Notes: generated from the letters alone by a model not told the origin. Numbered from the stretch's first letter, positions 29,601 to 44,424 are shown. The stretch: DNA of 64,000 nucleotides from Aptenodytes patagonicus (GCF_965638725.1 NC_134960.1:3846501-3910500), one strand, 5' to 3'. Numbers and translations are program-made.

Positions 29601-32600
29601 GAGCGGAACCAATACCGTATTTCTGTTGCAGTCTTGAAAGGGAAAATATCGCTGCTGCTGCTGCTTAAACTCCCCCCAGCAAAGAAAATGAGCCCTTTGG
29701 TATTCCCCAGGGCCTGCAGCCCCTGTGCTGTTGTACATGGCATAGAGCGTTCTTTATGCAGAGATCTTGAACAGAGCTGGTCCTGTGCTCCACTCCAGCC
29801 GTTTTAATTGGTAGAAGTGACGTTCAGAGTACTAGTGCAGAAATAATACTTGTAGCTGCATGTGTTTTTAAGTAGTATGTCATATACGTTCTGTGTGTTG
29901 GATGATGATGAAACTGCTGCAGCCTCCTACAGCTCTGTCAATACTGTTGAAACTATTGCAAGCTCAGCGGTGAAAAACTTTGGAAAAATGAGTGGTTTTT
30001 ACATACTAACCCTCATTAAAAGCAAAATTGTCCCTGTTGGTGATAGGAGTTTACCTTTCCTGGTATTCGGCGTTTGAAAAGCTGTAATATAGATGTGCTT
30101 CCAGTTTTGTTCAGTTTTGCTCTGATTCAGGCGTGTTTTACCAGAAGTCAAAAGCACTTGCTGAGTCAGGTCTGTTCTGGTGCTAACCAGGCTGTAGTTA
30201 CAGAAAGCAGGCTGGGGTGGGTGAGACCGGAGCAGTTGCCGCCTTCTTATGTTGGAAGTGATTATTCTGCTTAATGCAGATAATGGGTCACAGGTCCAGT
30301 ACTCAGTATAAAATATTTAATGAGCAAGTGCCTGTTCCGGTGGGCTTGCATACTTTCTCTGCTTGTGAAAGTTTTCATCGTATCTATGCTGGCAGCTAAA
30401 TTCTGCCCACGAAGAAGGCAAAGGCCATGATGTTTGAAAGCTAAAGACAGCATCATGTCACAACCCAGGAGGGTGTTTTTATGTCATGTGTTTTGAGTAG
30501 CTTTGATCTTAAAATTTCATGTGGTGAACAAGACATGAATGGGGATTTTCTGCATAGTTTCAAGCCTAGCGAGAGATGGGCCATACCGGTAACAGAAGTG
30601 TTAGCAGTTGTAAGCTAGAACTGTGCGGTATGTTAACCTGTGTTTAGGGATACAAGGATGCACTCTCTCTGTCTGTCCAAAACCTGTGATATCACTGGGA
30701 TTAGGTGAAATTTCTTAAGTTTTGTGCTGCGTCTGTATTGCTTATAATATGGTTTCTGTTTCATCTTCCAGCAGAAGAAAGCAAACGATACCAAGCTTGA
30801 CTGTGAAATACAAAAAATCTTCATGACAGCCTCATACATTGTGTATTGACCGATCAGTAGCCTTGCTGTCATCTGAGCCAAACAAAACTTCTTCAAACTC
30901 GCCTCGTTAGTGCTAAAGCAGGTTAACTTTGCAGGTACTCAGGAGAGTGGCAGTGCAGCTGTGCTGTAAAAGGATGGGCCGTTACCATGTCCAGAAATGC
31001 CCCCGCAGCAAAGCTTTGCGGGTCCCAGATGGATGGTCCTGTTTCTTTCTTTATTTCTAGCAGCAGTGAAGCTTCTGTGCTCCTTTGCACGGGAAGCTCT
31101 AATGCTGTCTCTCTTTTCCCAAAGCTAGCTTATCCAGTTGTCTCCTCCCTTCCCCAGCATTTGTACAGAAATAAATTACCAGATAGAAAAGGATCCATAC
31201 AGAAAATCCTCTACAGCCACTTTCCAGTAAAAATCTCTTTGAAATACAACTAAATTTTCTTACTACGATGCCTCATCTTAACTATTTGTTTACACAGAGA
31301 CATTCAACCAGTCAGTTGAATCAGTTTAAGAACTGATTTAAATAAACTGTTGCAAATATCTTTTAGGTATCTATTGACAGGCTTAAAACAAGTAAGTTCT
31401 ATTTTGTTGGAAACTTTTCTGGCCTGTTTTATTTAAGAGTGCTTGCACACAAAGTTGTGTGTGTTTGGCTATACAATTTAGCTAGAGTGTGATTTTTAAA
31501 TTGGCATAGCTTTGCATTTTATATCAATTCTCGTTTATACCGTGTATCTCCCTGCCAAGAAACCTGCTTCCACTCTACAGATAGACTCACTACATTCTTT
31601 TATTCCCCGCTGTAATGTGAACGAAGTAAAATTATGCTGGAGATGTCCACGTTAGGGTAATTAAGCTCAATTACAGATTTCCTTTTTAAAACTTTTCAGA
31701 AGAAAAAGTCTTAAATCAAAAAACAGAATGCGAACTTTGGCTACTACTTGAAATTTTCACGGTTTGATGAAAAACAGTGCGGGGGGCGGGGGGGGAAATC
31801 ATTAAAAAAAAATCCTGTTGGCAGTCTTCCACCAAGATTGTGGTTTTTTTATTAAGCTTCCTCCTCTTGTAAGAAATTTTAAACAGTTACTGACTTGCAC
31901 ATCTTTCTTCTTTCATCAATTACAGTGATACTGGCTGTTGCCAGATGGAAGGTAAAGTAGCGTCAGCCAGGTTTTGTACATAAAATTAGTGTTTGTCGAG
32001 AGCTCTCATGGATATTACAGTAGACACAAAACACATGCATATGGTGATGAAGCTCCAATGTTTGCCAGTTACAGCAGGATATATTCACTGTCTAGAGTAC
32101 CTATGGTGGTTCTCCCCAGGAAAGATGGATAGTGTCTGTAGGAAAAATCCCCCTGACTGTAATAAGGAGAAAAAGCAGAGAATAAGAATGTAACATAGAC
32201 AGGAATGAGTCTGAGCGGTGGTCGGTCCCCTGAGAAATACCAGGGGCCCTCACTTTATTCAGTGCCTTCTCCTTGGTCTGATGTATTCCTCGGATACTGG
32301 GCAGCTGAACAGATCCTTCTTTGTGGCAGTTGAGCTCGGAGCAGCTTTTTGGGGCTGAAGCCAGTATTTCTGCGTTTAAAGTGAGTACCGAGACAAGAAT
32401 GCTGCTAACCACTCCAAGTGTCCTCTAGTGTATCAACAAACAGATGAATAGCCTTTCAGAGCCGCTGGGCTTACTCTCTCGGCAGCAAAGGTACATTATC
32501 AGAACCCTTATGTTTGCAATTATGTATCATGACAAATCTCAGGTATTTTTTGTGATATTGTGGGCCCTGTTCTAGTGGGGCTAAAGGAAGGTAACATTTT

Positions 32601-34619
32601 TTTGACTGCTAATTGTAGAAAACCTTAAGCTTCTTTTTTATTGCTGCACAGAAAAGTCTGTCTGGTCTCTTGACCTGTAGCTTGCTTACTTTGTTCTTTG
32701 CTAAGCGCAGGCTTGCTAATTATTCTTAGTTGTTCTGTTTGCTAGTCAACACCTGCAATCACAGTGGTTTCACGTTTGTTCCACTGTACCCCATTCAACA
32801 CACCAGAATTGTAGCACTCAGATAATCTCTGCTAGAACCATCTAATATTTAAACTATATTACTATCATAATTTCACTGTTTGACATAAAACCATATTGAT
32901 ATATTTGCACAAGAGTAAGGCGTACACTGTAATGCACATTTGACAAGCCAAGGTAAATTGGGTGCAGGGAATGTATCCATTGTAATCAGAAGAAAAGGGC
33001 ACGGGGATTTACTCCTGGGTAAATAAACCGTCTCTGCCGTATGCTTTCTCTCTGGCTAGGAGGAGACATTCGTAACTGCCAAATAAATTCAGTAATCAAT
33101 GGTAGAATTTAAATTGGGTTGCTGTAGGTGATATTCCAGAGCTACTGCAGGGAAAATACAGTAAGTCTTCCAGACCTCATCTACTAGAGAAATTTACTGC
33201 AGGAAGAAATATTTGGTGTCCTAAGCATGATTGTAGGGCGCAGAAATACTCTGATGTGCCAAATATTGATTGGCGTAATCTTGTCTTCAGCATGGCTAAA
33301 TATTACTATCTTAAATTGAGTATTTGCAGCTTGCTTAAGTTGTAGAACCAATGTAGTTGAATGGGTGAAAATATCATCCTCTTGCTCCTTGAGTGGCTTG
33401 CTGGCTTCTTACGGTATCGCCACTATTAAGAAATCTGAGGCAGTATCTGTGCAGTTGGTATTTAGAAGCATTAATACTAAAAAAGTTTTAGAATACCAGT
33501 AATACTGTTAATTGTTGTGATTCTGCCCCAGTACATATGCTGCAGAGATTTGATATGATGGATATAAGCATAACCAATTTATTTAGAAATTGTTGCTTGT
33601 AATTATGATGGTGACCATATGTGATTTCTAGCTGCTGGATGTCAGTTTGTCCATTGGAACCGGGGTTAGGCTGCAGTAACATGCAGGTGAGAGTCACCCT
33701 TCTGCCGTCCTGAAGATAGGGCTCTGATTCTTGTTTAAAGAAGTAAACTTCTTGAGCACAGCTCAAGTTGGTTTTGTCTAACAAAAAGAGCAGGCTATAT
33801 AAAACAGCTGTTGACCTCGATGGGCCACAGTTGTTTTTCAGAATATTTGAAGTTGTGTGACAACGTGCACATCTGTAACAGGAGTCGTGTTGGTTCTTCC
33901 CAAAGTTGTTACCTCAGAGTTGGCGTTATCAGCAATTTGTACCTGCTCTTCTAACTAGGACAGCAGTGGCATTTCTGCAATCTAGCCTCTTTTACTTTGT
34001 AATAGATTCATTTTGTACCTCTGCTTCCCCAACTATGGCACCATTGTCTTTGCTGAATGCCTTACCTGTTTCTTTCTTTCACATTAATTGTGACAAGAAA
34101 TGACAAAACTGATTAGTGTTTTATTAATTTGCTGCAGTTAAACAAAAAAAATCTTTAGGAGCCTACGTCTACTAAATCAAGAGTGATACCATATTTTTCC
34201 TTGGCTTACAGGTGGTAGGTTAATCTTGCAACTAGAACAGCTAGAATTTAGATGAGATTCAGTTAGAAAGATTTTGAAATTGCGGTGGGTGAGCGGATAT
34301 TGTATATCTTGGTTGCTGAAATGCTCTTGTTCAGTTCATTAATGTACTTCTTCCCTAATTATACCTATCTGAATAATTCATAGTTTAAATTGTCATTTTT
34401 AACTATGTGTAAAGGTTACCATTCAAAACCTCAAGTGAAAGATTAATATAAGTTTTCGTTTAAAAAAGTAATTTACTGACATCAATACTGTTTACTGAAA
34501 ATAGACAAAGTAGTTTGGACTAATTTTAAGAAATAGAGGTAGCTTTGGAAAGATTCTCACTTGTGGAACTGCAGTATTATTACATATTGATACATATTTG
34601 TCTCTCTTATTTTTGTTAG
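26094..34619 (+). other. C5orf24: C5orf24 intron 1
   Basis: An 8.5 kb intron from the CpG island to the acceptor ttttgttag just before the ATG. It holds a 98-bp tandem duplication (27,490-27,685) and G-rich runs near 31,770-31,795. A cagaaccacagaataatcagg stretch near 27,803 only vaguely recalls a CR1 tail. No additional coding exon recognised. Confidence 0.6.
27490..27685 (+). repeat. 98-bp diverged tandem duplication
   Basis: gaacaccca[c] recurs at 27497 and 27595, and gaggtctg at 27559 and 27657, both exactly 98 bp apart. Between them, gagatgaat.agca, ccgagct/cgaagct and ttgttctag.cta match in the same order. The copies differ by scattered substitutions, so the event is old. Confidence 0.9.
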
Positions 34620-35189
<570 letters not shown>

Positions 35190-38100
35190 AAGGAGGGAAT
35201 TAGTAACTCCTTACTAATCCGCTTTACTCTGAATTTTGGCATGTTTCTTGCATTTTGTTGTAGTGTTTGCCTAAGTCTGAATTTCTAGATTTTATTTTTA
35301 TTCAAATAATGCCATAGCCCACGGGTGCAATTCAGTAACTTTTAAAGCAATGTTGAGAAGGCACTGGTTTAAGGGGGTCTGTGTTGGTTTTAAATCATAA
35401 TTTATAAGCAAGTCTGAAGTGATGCATATGCCTTGGTGTCGATACTTAAGTAATGTCCATGTCCCTAGTTTTACGTTCAATTTCTGGTAAATCTAGTTGT
35501 GTGGTTATGCATTAAGTAACTGAAATAAGGAGGACAGAATTAGCTGGCTGTTGGTTCATGATGTGGCCTATCCCACAATAAGGAACTTAGCCAGATGAGT
35601 TCTTACTCGATAAGAAAAATTGATAAAGCAAGCAGCAAGCTACATTTTCCACTTCTGCAAGAGCTTCTACAGACCTCAAATAGATACTTAAAAAACAAAC
35701 AGAAAAACTCAACCTTTTTCTTAAAGTGCTGATTTCAGGTGGCTTTTGTTTCTGGAGTTGTAGCAGTAAGACAATTTCAACTAATGCTCCAAAAATATTT
35801 TTGAAAATATTAAAGAAAACTGAGCATTTGTACAGCGTGTTACAGCTTCACAGCGCCTTATTAATACAAGCTAATTTGCCTTTAGGTGATAGCTGTTCTT
35901 TTAGTTATGCTGTTACAGGATTCTGCTGAGTAATTTTGAAATGCCTAATAGTATATATACCAAACCACAAATAATTCTTTGAAATATTTTATAAGAAATT
36001 AAGTACTGTTCATTCTAGTTACGCACTTGGTTGTTATTAAACAGTATGTTCTTAAATCTGTAAATAGCTATTTACACTGTTTTTTGCCTTTAAAATCTGT
36101 GCTTAGGTGGCGACAGTTTAATAGCTTTTAAAGTATTAATCTATAATGTTTACAAATTAAACTTTTTAAATAGACACTGTTGCCAAGTTTTCAGACTTAG
36201 TTTTGCCAGTATTCCTGGAAATACAGTTATTTCGTTGTTTGACACTTATACTATATTTAAGTTATGGGAGCTTATATATCTACCAAAGGACACCATTTTC
36301 ATGATTTATAAAAGCAAACTGTATAGTTGATGCAAACAGGATGCAGTTTACTGCACTGCTAGACCCCAGATATAAAGTAATTCATCTATGCATGCAAGCT
36401 GAAAAAAAATGTTGTTGGTTAGCTATAAATACCTTTCTTGACTCAAACTAAAACCTTCCCTCCTTCCAAAAGAAATGTTCAGTTTTCAACTGGCTGTGTT
36501 TAATTTTTTTTTTTTAATGTGAGAGAGTGTGTGAGTGTGTGTGTAAAATACTTTAATCTAGACTTCAAAAACATCAGTCCTCAATGTTGCATATTGTTTG
36601 TTCTAAATTTATTTTATTGCAGTTAAAGCTTCCCCCCCACCATCTGGAAGAAAGTTTACGTTTGAGTTGTTTCACGTATAATATGACGTTATGATAAATT
36701 TGTAGCTTCAAATATCAGGGGGGCGGGGAGAATATATAGAGTTTGCAAATTTGTGGGAACAGAAAAATTTGGGTTAATTGAGCTTGTGCTGAATGAGTAA
36801 TGATGCTGATAATTTTTGTTTACATAAATGCTATTCTGGCCTGCTGTCATTTAGATGAGAACTCTTGATTTCAGTGATGACCACTTAAGAAACAGATGTC
36901 ATGTTTCATACCTTTTTTATCAGGAAAAAAGCAGCAAGCCTTCAGGTGTTCCAGTGATGCCTAACACATATTGAGCTGGACTTTATGCTGTACTTTACAA
37001 TAGGTGTGTTGAATTGTTTTGGGGGAACTGTGTATGCACTGGCAACTAAGACAATGCACCTCAACTATACTGGATGGCTCCTTAGTCGATAGATGAACTA
37101 ATGGCAGCTAAACTGCTACTAAAAAATAGTTTCTTCATGCTGAAGCTATGAAATCCAGTTACACGTTCTGTTCCTCAACAAACTCGCAAGTCTGAAATTT
37201 AGCAATCTTTCTCAGAATGATGTAACTTCTGACACATGCAAAATGCTAACGTGAGTTAATTCACCCTCAGGATCTGTGTTGTATTGGCGGTTTTTAATCA
37301 GATGATTTTTCAACAAAAGTCTGCTTTAAGTTCTTTTCTGAACTCAGCTGGGAAAGCAGTCCTCTTCAGCTGAACGTAGTAACTGCAGGAGTGTCACACC
37401 TCGCTGGCAAGGAACGTGTTGCATGTCACCACTGTACCTTGGAGAAACTCCACTTCTTACCTCCTCCTGTTTATCCTGTTTGCTCCTGTTCCATTTCTCA
37501 CTCGTGCATCTACTCAATGGTGCTGTGCTGTGTGTCAGGAGATAATGCAGATGTATTGCTGTTCTGCTAGTATAATGAATTTTGTATTCAAGTATGCTGA
37601 TGAAATAATGAAATCATCTAAGCAATTTCTGTTCATTACAGTGTTTATTAACTATATCAGATGGAATATAATCCCAGTAAAAAACAATTAACGTCGTCAA
37701 TTGTGAAATGATGAGCATAAAGTAGAAAGTGTTCAGAGAGTCTAATGGGCTGCTTGGCACTCTAGATTTAGCAAGGAGACCAGAAGCGCACTGCTGGGCA
37801 TTTCCTAATTCTGGCTTATTTTATATCTGACTATAGTTTACTGGTGCTGTGCAGTGAGGGGAAGAAAAAAGAAGTTAGAGATTCAAGATGAACTAGAAAT
37901 GGAATTTTCAAATAATTCTGCTTTTCCTATGTATAATCTGCAGAATACATTGTGCTTTTTTCAACACTTTCCTTTCCATGACAAACACTGAAACAGCATG
38001 TTAATGCCTAAACTCTATTAGCCGCAATGGGAAAACTGGCCTTTTCCCCCCATAGTATGAAAACATTACTTGTAAGGTAAATTGCTTATTTTATATTATA

Positions 38101-39320
38101 TATCATAATTCAGCTATTCATAAGCTAGGATCACTGTTGTGTGTTAACACTGTTCAGAAGATCTACATGTCAAGTTTGTTTTTTAGTAATTTCTTTTAAT
38201 TATCAAGTTTCTAACATCTTATTTATACATAAATGAAATGTATTAGCTTGCTGTTATTCCTTAATGATGCTATCCAAGTTCACTGTTTAATATACATACA
38301 GTAACTACTATTCAGTTTCTGATTAAATTTACTTAAACTTTAAAACCAAATAATTTTGCTACTATAAAGTCTTGCACTGGACATATTCAAGATGCTAGCA
38401 CCATATTTTGGCAGAAAAAAATCAGATACCATCAGAAGTGGCTAACTTTGATATCAAAGATAGTATTTTTAAAATCAGCAGTTAGCTTTGTCATTAAAGC
38501 AATGTTCTTTATATCTTAGATTTTGTTTAAACTAGTCAAAATAACTATGTATCAAGAGCCATTAAAGATCTCTGTTCTGAATGAATATATTTTCATTTTG
38601 TCTGAAAGATCTTAAGAGTTCAGTCAGGACAAAACCAAGCCTTGTCAGTGAAAAGTGATGTGTCTGTGAAAAGAATTACTTGGAACTACAATACACAGAG
38701 TGATTCAGATGAGAATTTAACTCCCTCCCCCATTTTTGAAGAGCTTTAAAAGGCAGAGCAATGTGAAGTCATTTGTCCGATGGTTTCATTAGCTGTGACT
38801 CTGCTATTCTTTGTTATATGTATAATAATGTTTCACGTTATTCTTAGAGTTGACCGTTAAAAGTTGATAACAATCATAAACACTTTGAACTTCAGACTTC
38901 ATTTCTGACCACAAAAGAAGTTTATTCTTCTCTATTTTAATGCATATATTTTAACACTGCTTAAATATTTTTATGACTTTAGTAGAGACTAGACCTTTCT
39001 CCTTGTGATTTTTTTTTTTTTTCCCAAATAGATAAATCTGTATTCTGAAGTTTGAACCACTTTCTGATACTTTAATCTTTCATCATTTGCTTTTCCACAG
39101 GTTTACTTTGGGGGAAACAGTAATCTGTTAAATAACTAGTATCAGCACCCCGTCCTCTGCTGTAAAAAGCCTGATTAGATACTGTGTATGTTTTTATGTC
39201 CATGAACTTGAGCTACTCGTGTGCAATTATGTGTATGGGAATGGAGTAGTGTTCATGATCTGTATTTACATCATCATATGGATGTATATTTATTAATAAA
39301 GTTAATACTTTAAAACCTAA
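35190..39320 (+). other. C5orf24: C5orf24 long 3'UTR
   Basis: About 4.1 kb of AT-rich, stop-dense sequence from the stop codon to the AATAAA at 39295-39300. It includes a Pumilio-type TGTAAATA at 36059-36066, a GT/GA-rich run near 36,520-36,545 and T-rich tracts. The human gene likewise has a very long 3'UTR. The extent is inferred from the poly(A) signal and the lack of any intervening gene. Confidence 0.65.
39295..39300 (+). terminator. C5orf24: Candidate C5orf24 poly(A) signal
   Basis: AATAAA within tattaataaagtt, followed by T-rich sequence (39,322 onward). It is the most distal good signal before sequence changes character. Confidence 0.6.
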
Positions 39321-42300
39321 CGAATTTTTCTCTGGGCTTTTTTTAGTATCTTTTAAATTCTGGCTGAAGATGCCTATTGACAGCGTTACCAGGCCAATAG
39401 CCTTAGCCCTTCTCTCTTGTGAATAGAAATGCTGTTTGTTCTCCTGGTGTCTCGGTCACAGTTAAGCAACTCAAACTGGCACCAAAATGTTTTGGTACAC
39501 CTTGTACAGATTTCACTTAAAATCCGGCAGCTTGTTGTGTTTGTCCCTTGCCTCCCTGAAGTGTAATTGAATCTGGCTACAATAGACTGAGTGTGTTCAT
39601 GCCTGGGTGGACTTCAAAATGCACAGAGGATTTGTGAGAGTTGGGAGGCCGCTGTATTGTGTGATTTTTAAATTGAATAAATAAGCCTGCTCTTTCAGTA
39701 TACTTTGCTTTCTGAATTTCAGCGTGAGATGTGTATTGCTTGTTACAGGCAAGTCCTGTATATTTGAATTAAGGCAGAAAGCCTGTATGAATTGCAAGGT
39801 ATCAGAAAATACAGGAATGTTACTTATGTTTTAATGACTTGAAAATGCTGTTACAGTAACTTGATTGTCTTATCCTTTCACTCAAATATGAGAAGAGGGG
39901 AGGAAAGGAGTTACAGCTATGTACATATAAATAGTAAGCTGCTAACTTTTTTTTTCCTCTGTTACACATGGAAATCAATTTGAGTACTCAAACTAAACTT
40001 TTCATGGAATGGTGGTCATTATTCTGTGATGAATAAGATGTATTTATCCCTGTATTCTAGCAATATTCCAATTTATCTTTGTTGGTAAGATGTGCTCTGC
40101 ATACCACCCAACCTCTCTTTTCCCCCCCACCTCTACTGAAGTTTTTCAATAACTTTGGGGGAAGGCGGGCAGTCCTACCTACCAGAAGCTGCAATCTAGA
40201 CTGCTAGGTCTGCATCCTCCCCTTGCTCTCTGACACCCTCTGTTTTCTCTTCCATGTACTTCCAAAGGCCCTGAATACACCTAGGGTTGAAGTGTTTTAA
40301 ATGTCAGCTACAGTTATTTTGCAGACTTTTAAGTTGCTTTTACCTGAAAAAGACATCTGATGCCTTTTTTTTGTTGGCCATTCTGGTCATTCTAAGTATT
40401 TGGCTTTCGAGGTGACTGGATATGTTCAGAACAGAGTTCAACTACAGTCTGCTACATCCTGGTCTAAAAATCAGTTCCTGGATGTGATTCCTTGAGCAAA
40501 ATGGATTATTTTCTTTGTTGTAATGAAATCTTAAGTATTAGATACTAAGTCAGTCATAAATTATATCATACGGGAATACGGGCTTTTCAGCTGTGTTGGA
40601 AGCTGCTTGACTGCTTCCATGGCTGTTGTGTTCTCTGCCATGTAATGAACTGAACGATGAAAGTTGCAACGCAATCTGTTCCCTCAACACACAGTTGGTG
40701 TGTGAGGCCAGGTGCAGTTTCTGATGACAGGACCAGTTTATGATTTATTCATGCTGACAGACTAGCAGTGTTGGGGTGTCAGCTATGCAAGCTGGCCATC
40801 TTCAAGGAGTCTTTAAGATGGTTGTATCTTTTCATAATTTCATTTATGTGTATGACAAGACACCAAGGCTTGCTTTGGGGCTGGACTGGCATTTTTATGC
40901 TTTTGTGCCTCCTCGGTGTGATCTCTTAAAATAGCACGAATAGTACAGTGTGAATTAGTGGTATCGTACCTGTTAAATATGCCGGCTCAACAGAGTGTGG
41001 CGTTGGACCAAGACAAATGAAGGTTGTTCTTGACAGTTAATCATTTAAAGCTGGAACGCCTAAAAGTAAAGAACTGACTCGCTGCCTTGCATTGCATGCT
41101 ATTTTTATCCGGGTTCTGCCTGTGGCTCTGTGTTTATTGTTTAACATTTGAGAGAGAGGTGTGGCCTGACCATACAGAATTGGCAGCCCAAAAGCTACTG
41201 CGTTCTGGAGCTGGCTCTCGCCCAGGTTCCCTGCATGGCCTAGGGATGGCAATGTCTCCTTTTTCCCCATTGGTGAAAACATGGTAAAAATATCTGCTTA
41301 TCTTGCGGGGTTGCTGGAAGGAATCATTAGTTAACAACTTTTAACTACTTTGAAGCTGAAAAATGTTGTGGAATTCTTAAGTGTTGTTTAAATGATCTGA
41401 GGCAGATAAATCTTCTTGGCTTTCATGGTTTTTTTTTTTCATACCACAAAAGCTTGTTCTAATTAGTGAAAAAATATCACAGTAACAATTAGTGCAAGTT
41501 TGATTAGGGTAGGCCTTTGAGATATGTGTAATACTAAAATGTGTGTTTGCTGCTCCAAGCGGTCATATTTTTAAATAAAAATATTCAACTGCAGCCATGT
41601 CGAGAAAACAAAGATCACAGTGTCGCACATCCCAAATACAGGTGTAGGTTAAAGTTGCCTGTGCGACCTCAGCCTGTGCTCCTGACTTGAACACTGGCCA
41701 TATTTTCTTCTACCTCATCTTTGCGCTATTGAATACACAGAATGCCGTAGCTGTGAGGATGTGTCAGGATTATGCAGGAGTGGAAACCTCGGTCTTTGTG
41801 AAGGTCCTGGCACGGCCTCTTTGTCCCAGTCCGTGTCCTCTTTTGCTCCTTCTGTTGCCGTGAAGGAGCTTGCCCAGTGTGACTGAAATCTGGGGAGGGG
41901 AGAAGTTCAGCGGCTGAAATGCAAGATGCACAAATTACCACCGAGTTTTGGTGTTTATTCATGGGTGCAACGAAAGACTCATGTTTTGCAAATCTTCCTC
42001 TTTGCTAAATTTCAGCTCCTTCCCTAACAAAGAGAGCTTTTCTAATGCATCCAAGATTTTTGAATAGATTCAAAACAATGTATTTTTTTTACTAATTTTT
42101 TCCTGAAAACGAGACATTTGGCATTAAAAATCAGGAAAATGTAAGCCACTGAAAAGAGTTTTGCAACAGAACTGGCAAGCATCGTTAAGAAATGTGCCTT
42201 CTCTGCAATATGTAAGCACTGGGATAGTACATTTGTTGTGAATTAGATATGATAAAGCCTGACTATCAATAATTCAATAATTATTGATAATTAATATCAA

Positions 42301-43650
42301 TAATAATTGGGAGTTCATTTGTGTTCTGTTAATAGATTACTTATAGTCACCATAAAAAATGCAATTTTGCACAAGCCTTTTGATTTGTGTTATAGTAGGA
42401 AATCCACAGAAGTGTCTCAGATGGCGGCGTGCCGCCAGAAAGCTATCTGTTATTTTAAAGGTTTGGAATATCGTCACCCGTGTTTTGAGATCTGACACCA
42501 TCCAGGGCTGCGGTGGGCGAGACGCAAGACTCTGATGGCACAGAGCCGAGAGCTGGGAACCACGTGCAGTCCTTGGCCAGGAGAAGGAAAACTGTTTTCA
42601 AGTTGAAAATGCCGCTTTGTCCAAACTCAAAGAAGGACAATTGGGAATGGGGTAGCTTTTTCCTGACTAGTCCGCACCGGCTTGGAATCCTTATGTGCTT
42701 TTGCTTTCAAGCTTGCTTGCTTCTTCTGTATCAGCTGGTCTAATTAAGTATTTTCTCTCTATGTGCAAATCTCATGTTTTATCTCTTTAGACTTTTATGT
42801 CCTCAACATTAATGCTTATGCAAATTGGACTCTGAAAGAAAAAAATTTCCAAGCAAGAAAATGTGTGCTGTGAGAAAGGACAGTTGGAGAAGTGTCCCCT
42901 AGCAAAACAAAGACAAAAATCCCATTTCTGTAATAAAGCTGACACCTGTCTTTATTTATATGCATGTACAGCGTTTTCCTTTTTTCCAGTGTGTGTGTGT
43001 ATGGTTCATACTCTTGTAGTTCATAATTCTTGCTCACTTCTTGACAGATGCAGAGTTTTGGCAAAATCTCATTGTGCGGTGCTGGCAGTTTGAAGAAACA
43101 CGGTAAAAAAACGGGGTATCGGCACTTGAAGTACTACGTTCGTTTTCAAAATGCCCCTAATAGTCCTCAAGCTTCACTACTAAACTGAAAGCAAGAACCA
43201 ATTCTGTGGCAGGAGGAATATTATTTTCTAGAAAGAAATTCTTACTGAAGAAATATTTATCTCACCTTTCACCCTGGGAGCTTCGGTGTATGCTGAGGGA
43301 CAAGCGCTCATGTTTTCTTTTTAGCTTTAAAAAATACGCCTCTAGTTCACGGGCTTTTACCCTTACCCCAGCCCGGCTGTAGGTTAAAGTTTAGTTTTTC
43401 ACGTGCAAACACATCGCAAACTGAATCTGTGCTTCTCTGCAGCGGGTGGAAGCAGGCAAATCCTTCAGCAGGCAGACGTGGCTGCGGGGCAGCCCTGGTC
43501 GCAGCAGGCCCCGAGGGCTGCGACGCTGGGTTATAACAAAACACGCTTTTGGAATGCATTACCGGGTGCGTTTGTGTGGCCTCTCAATTACCCTTCAGTC
43601 CTGACATCCTGTCGAGGCCTCAGGATGGCATTTCCCTCGTTGCAGGAATT
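39321..43650. other. Intergenic C5orf24-TXNDC15, no gene supported
   Basis: 4.3 kb with only short, unrecognised ORFs. A perfect AT-rich hairpin (10-bp arms 42264-42273 and 42280-42289, 6-nt loop) is the only notable structure. No RNA gene or mobile element recognised. Confidence 0.6.
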
Positions 43651-44424
43651 TTCGACCTGAACTAATTTAAATCAACAGTGAAAAGCCTGCCGACCTCCAG
43701 CAGCGTCAGCAGGCCGAAACTTCGCCCCTGCAGCGCGTCCCGTTACACCGCGCCGTGGAAGCGGCGGCGGACTTGGCCCGGGGCTGCGAAGATGGCGCAA
43801 ACGAAGCTGCGTCGCTGCCGTACAGGGGGGGGGTTCAGCCGGGCTGACGTGAGAGAACTTGGTTAAAAAAAACCACCCCCACTGCTTGTATTTAAGAGTG
43901 GCAGCGACTGGGACCTGAGCTGCCTTCTGTCTGCCGTCTCGCACCGCTCCCTGAGCTCCAGCAGATCTCCGTCCCCTCAGTTCAGGGCCACGAACGCGGG
44001 ACTGTGTTTTCGGAGCTCGCAGACCAAGCGGCTGCGGCGATCGCGCCCCCGCCGCTGCGGCCTGTGCTGCTCCCCCCCCCCCCCCCCCCGCCCGGAGGCC
44101 TCCCTCCCGCCACAGACACACAAACGGGGCGAGCGATGGGAGGAGGAAGAGCGCACGCCCGGCGCGGCTCGCCCTCCCGACAGCAAACGCACAGAGCCGG
44201 GCCCCGGGCGGAACCGCTGCCCCGGCCCCGCCGCGGCCCGCCCCGAGCCAAGACAAGATGGCGGCGCGCCGCCTTAGCGGCGCTGCGCGCGCACGCACGG
44301 CAGTGGCGCGCCGGAAGCGGAAGTGGGTCAGGGCTCCGGCGGAAGTGGCCGTTGTCCGGGGAGACGCAGCGCTGCGGAGGCGGCCGGGGCCGGGCCCGGA
44401 GCCGGAGCCGCGGCCGCGCCGAGG
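43650..44424 (+). promoter_or_regulatory. TXNDC15: TXNDC15 CpG-island promoter with stacked ETS and YY1 motifs
   Basis: A GC/CpG-rich island leading into the ATG at 44425. YY1-type aagatggcggc at 44255-44265 (a weaker aagatggcgc at 43789-43798). Three ETS/GABP-type sites: ccggaag at 44311-44317, cggaagtg at 44318-44325 and cggaagtg at 44340-44347. An 18-C run occupies 44072-44089. The architecture is that of a TATA-less housekeeping promoter; the start site probably falls in about 44,240-44,400. Confidence 0.75.
44072..44089 (+). repeat. Poly-C tract (18 C) in TXNDC15 promoter
   Basis: Eighteen consecutive C within the CpG island; length is likely variable and prone to sequencing error. Confidence 0.9.

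Noticed and set aside
42264-42289. Perfect 10-bp AT hairpin
   Set aside because: Composed only of A/T with one G/C pair per arm in AT-rich intergenic DNA; expected by chance and simple-sequence slippage.
43672-44298. 208-codon minus-strand ORF upstream of TXNDC15
   Set aside because: Alanine/arginine/glycine-rich translation of a CpG island, where stop codons are rare; no domain, no conservation evidence.
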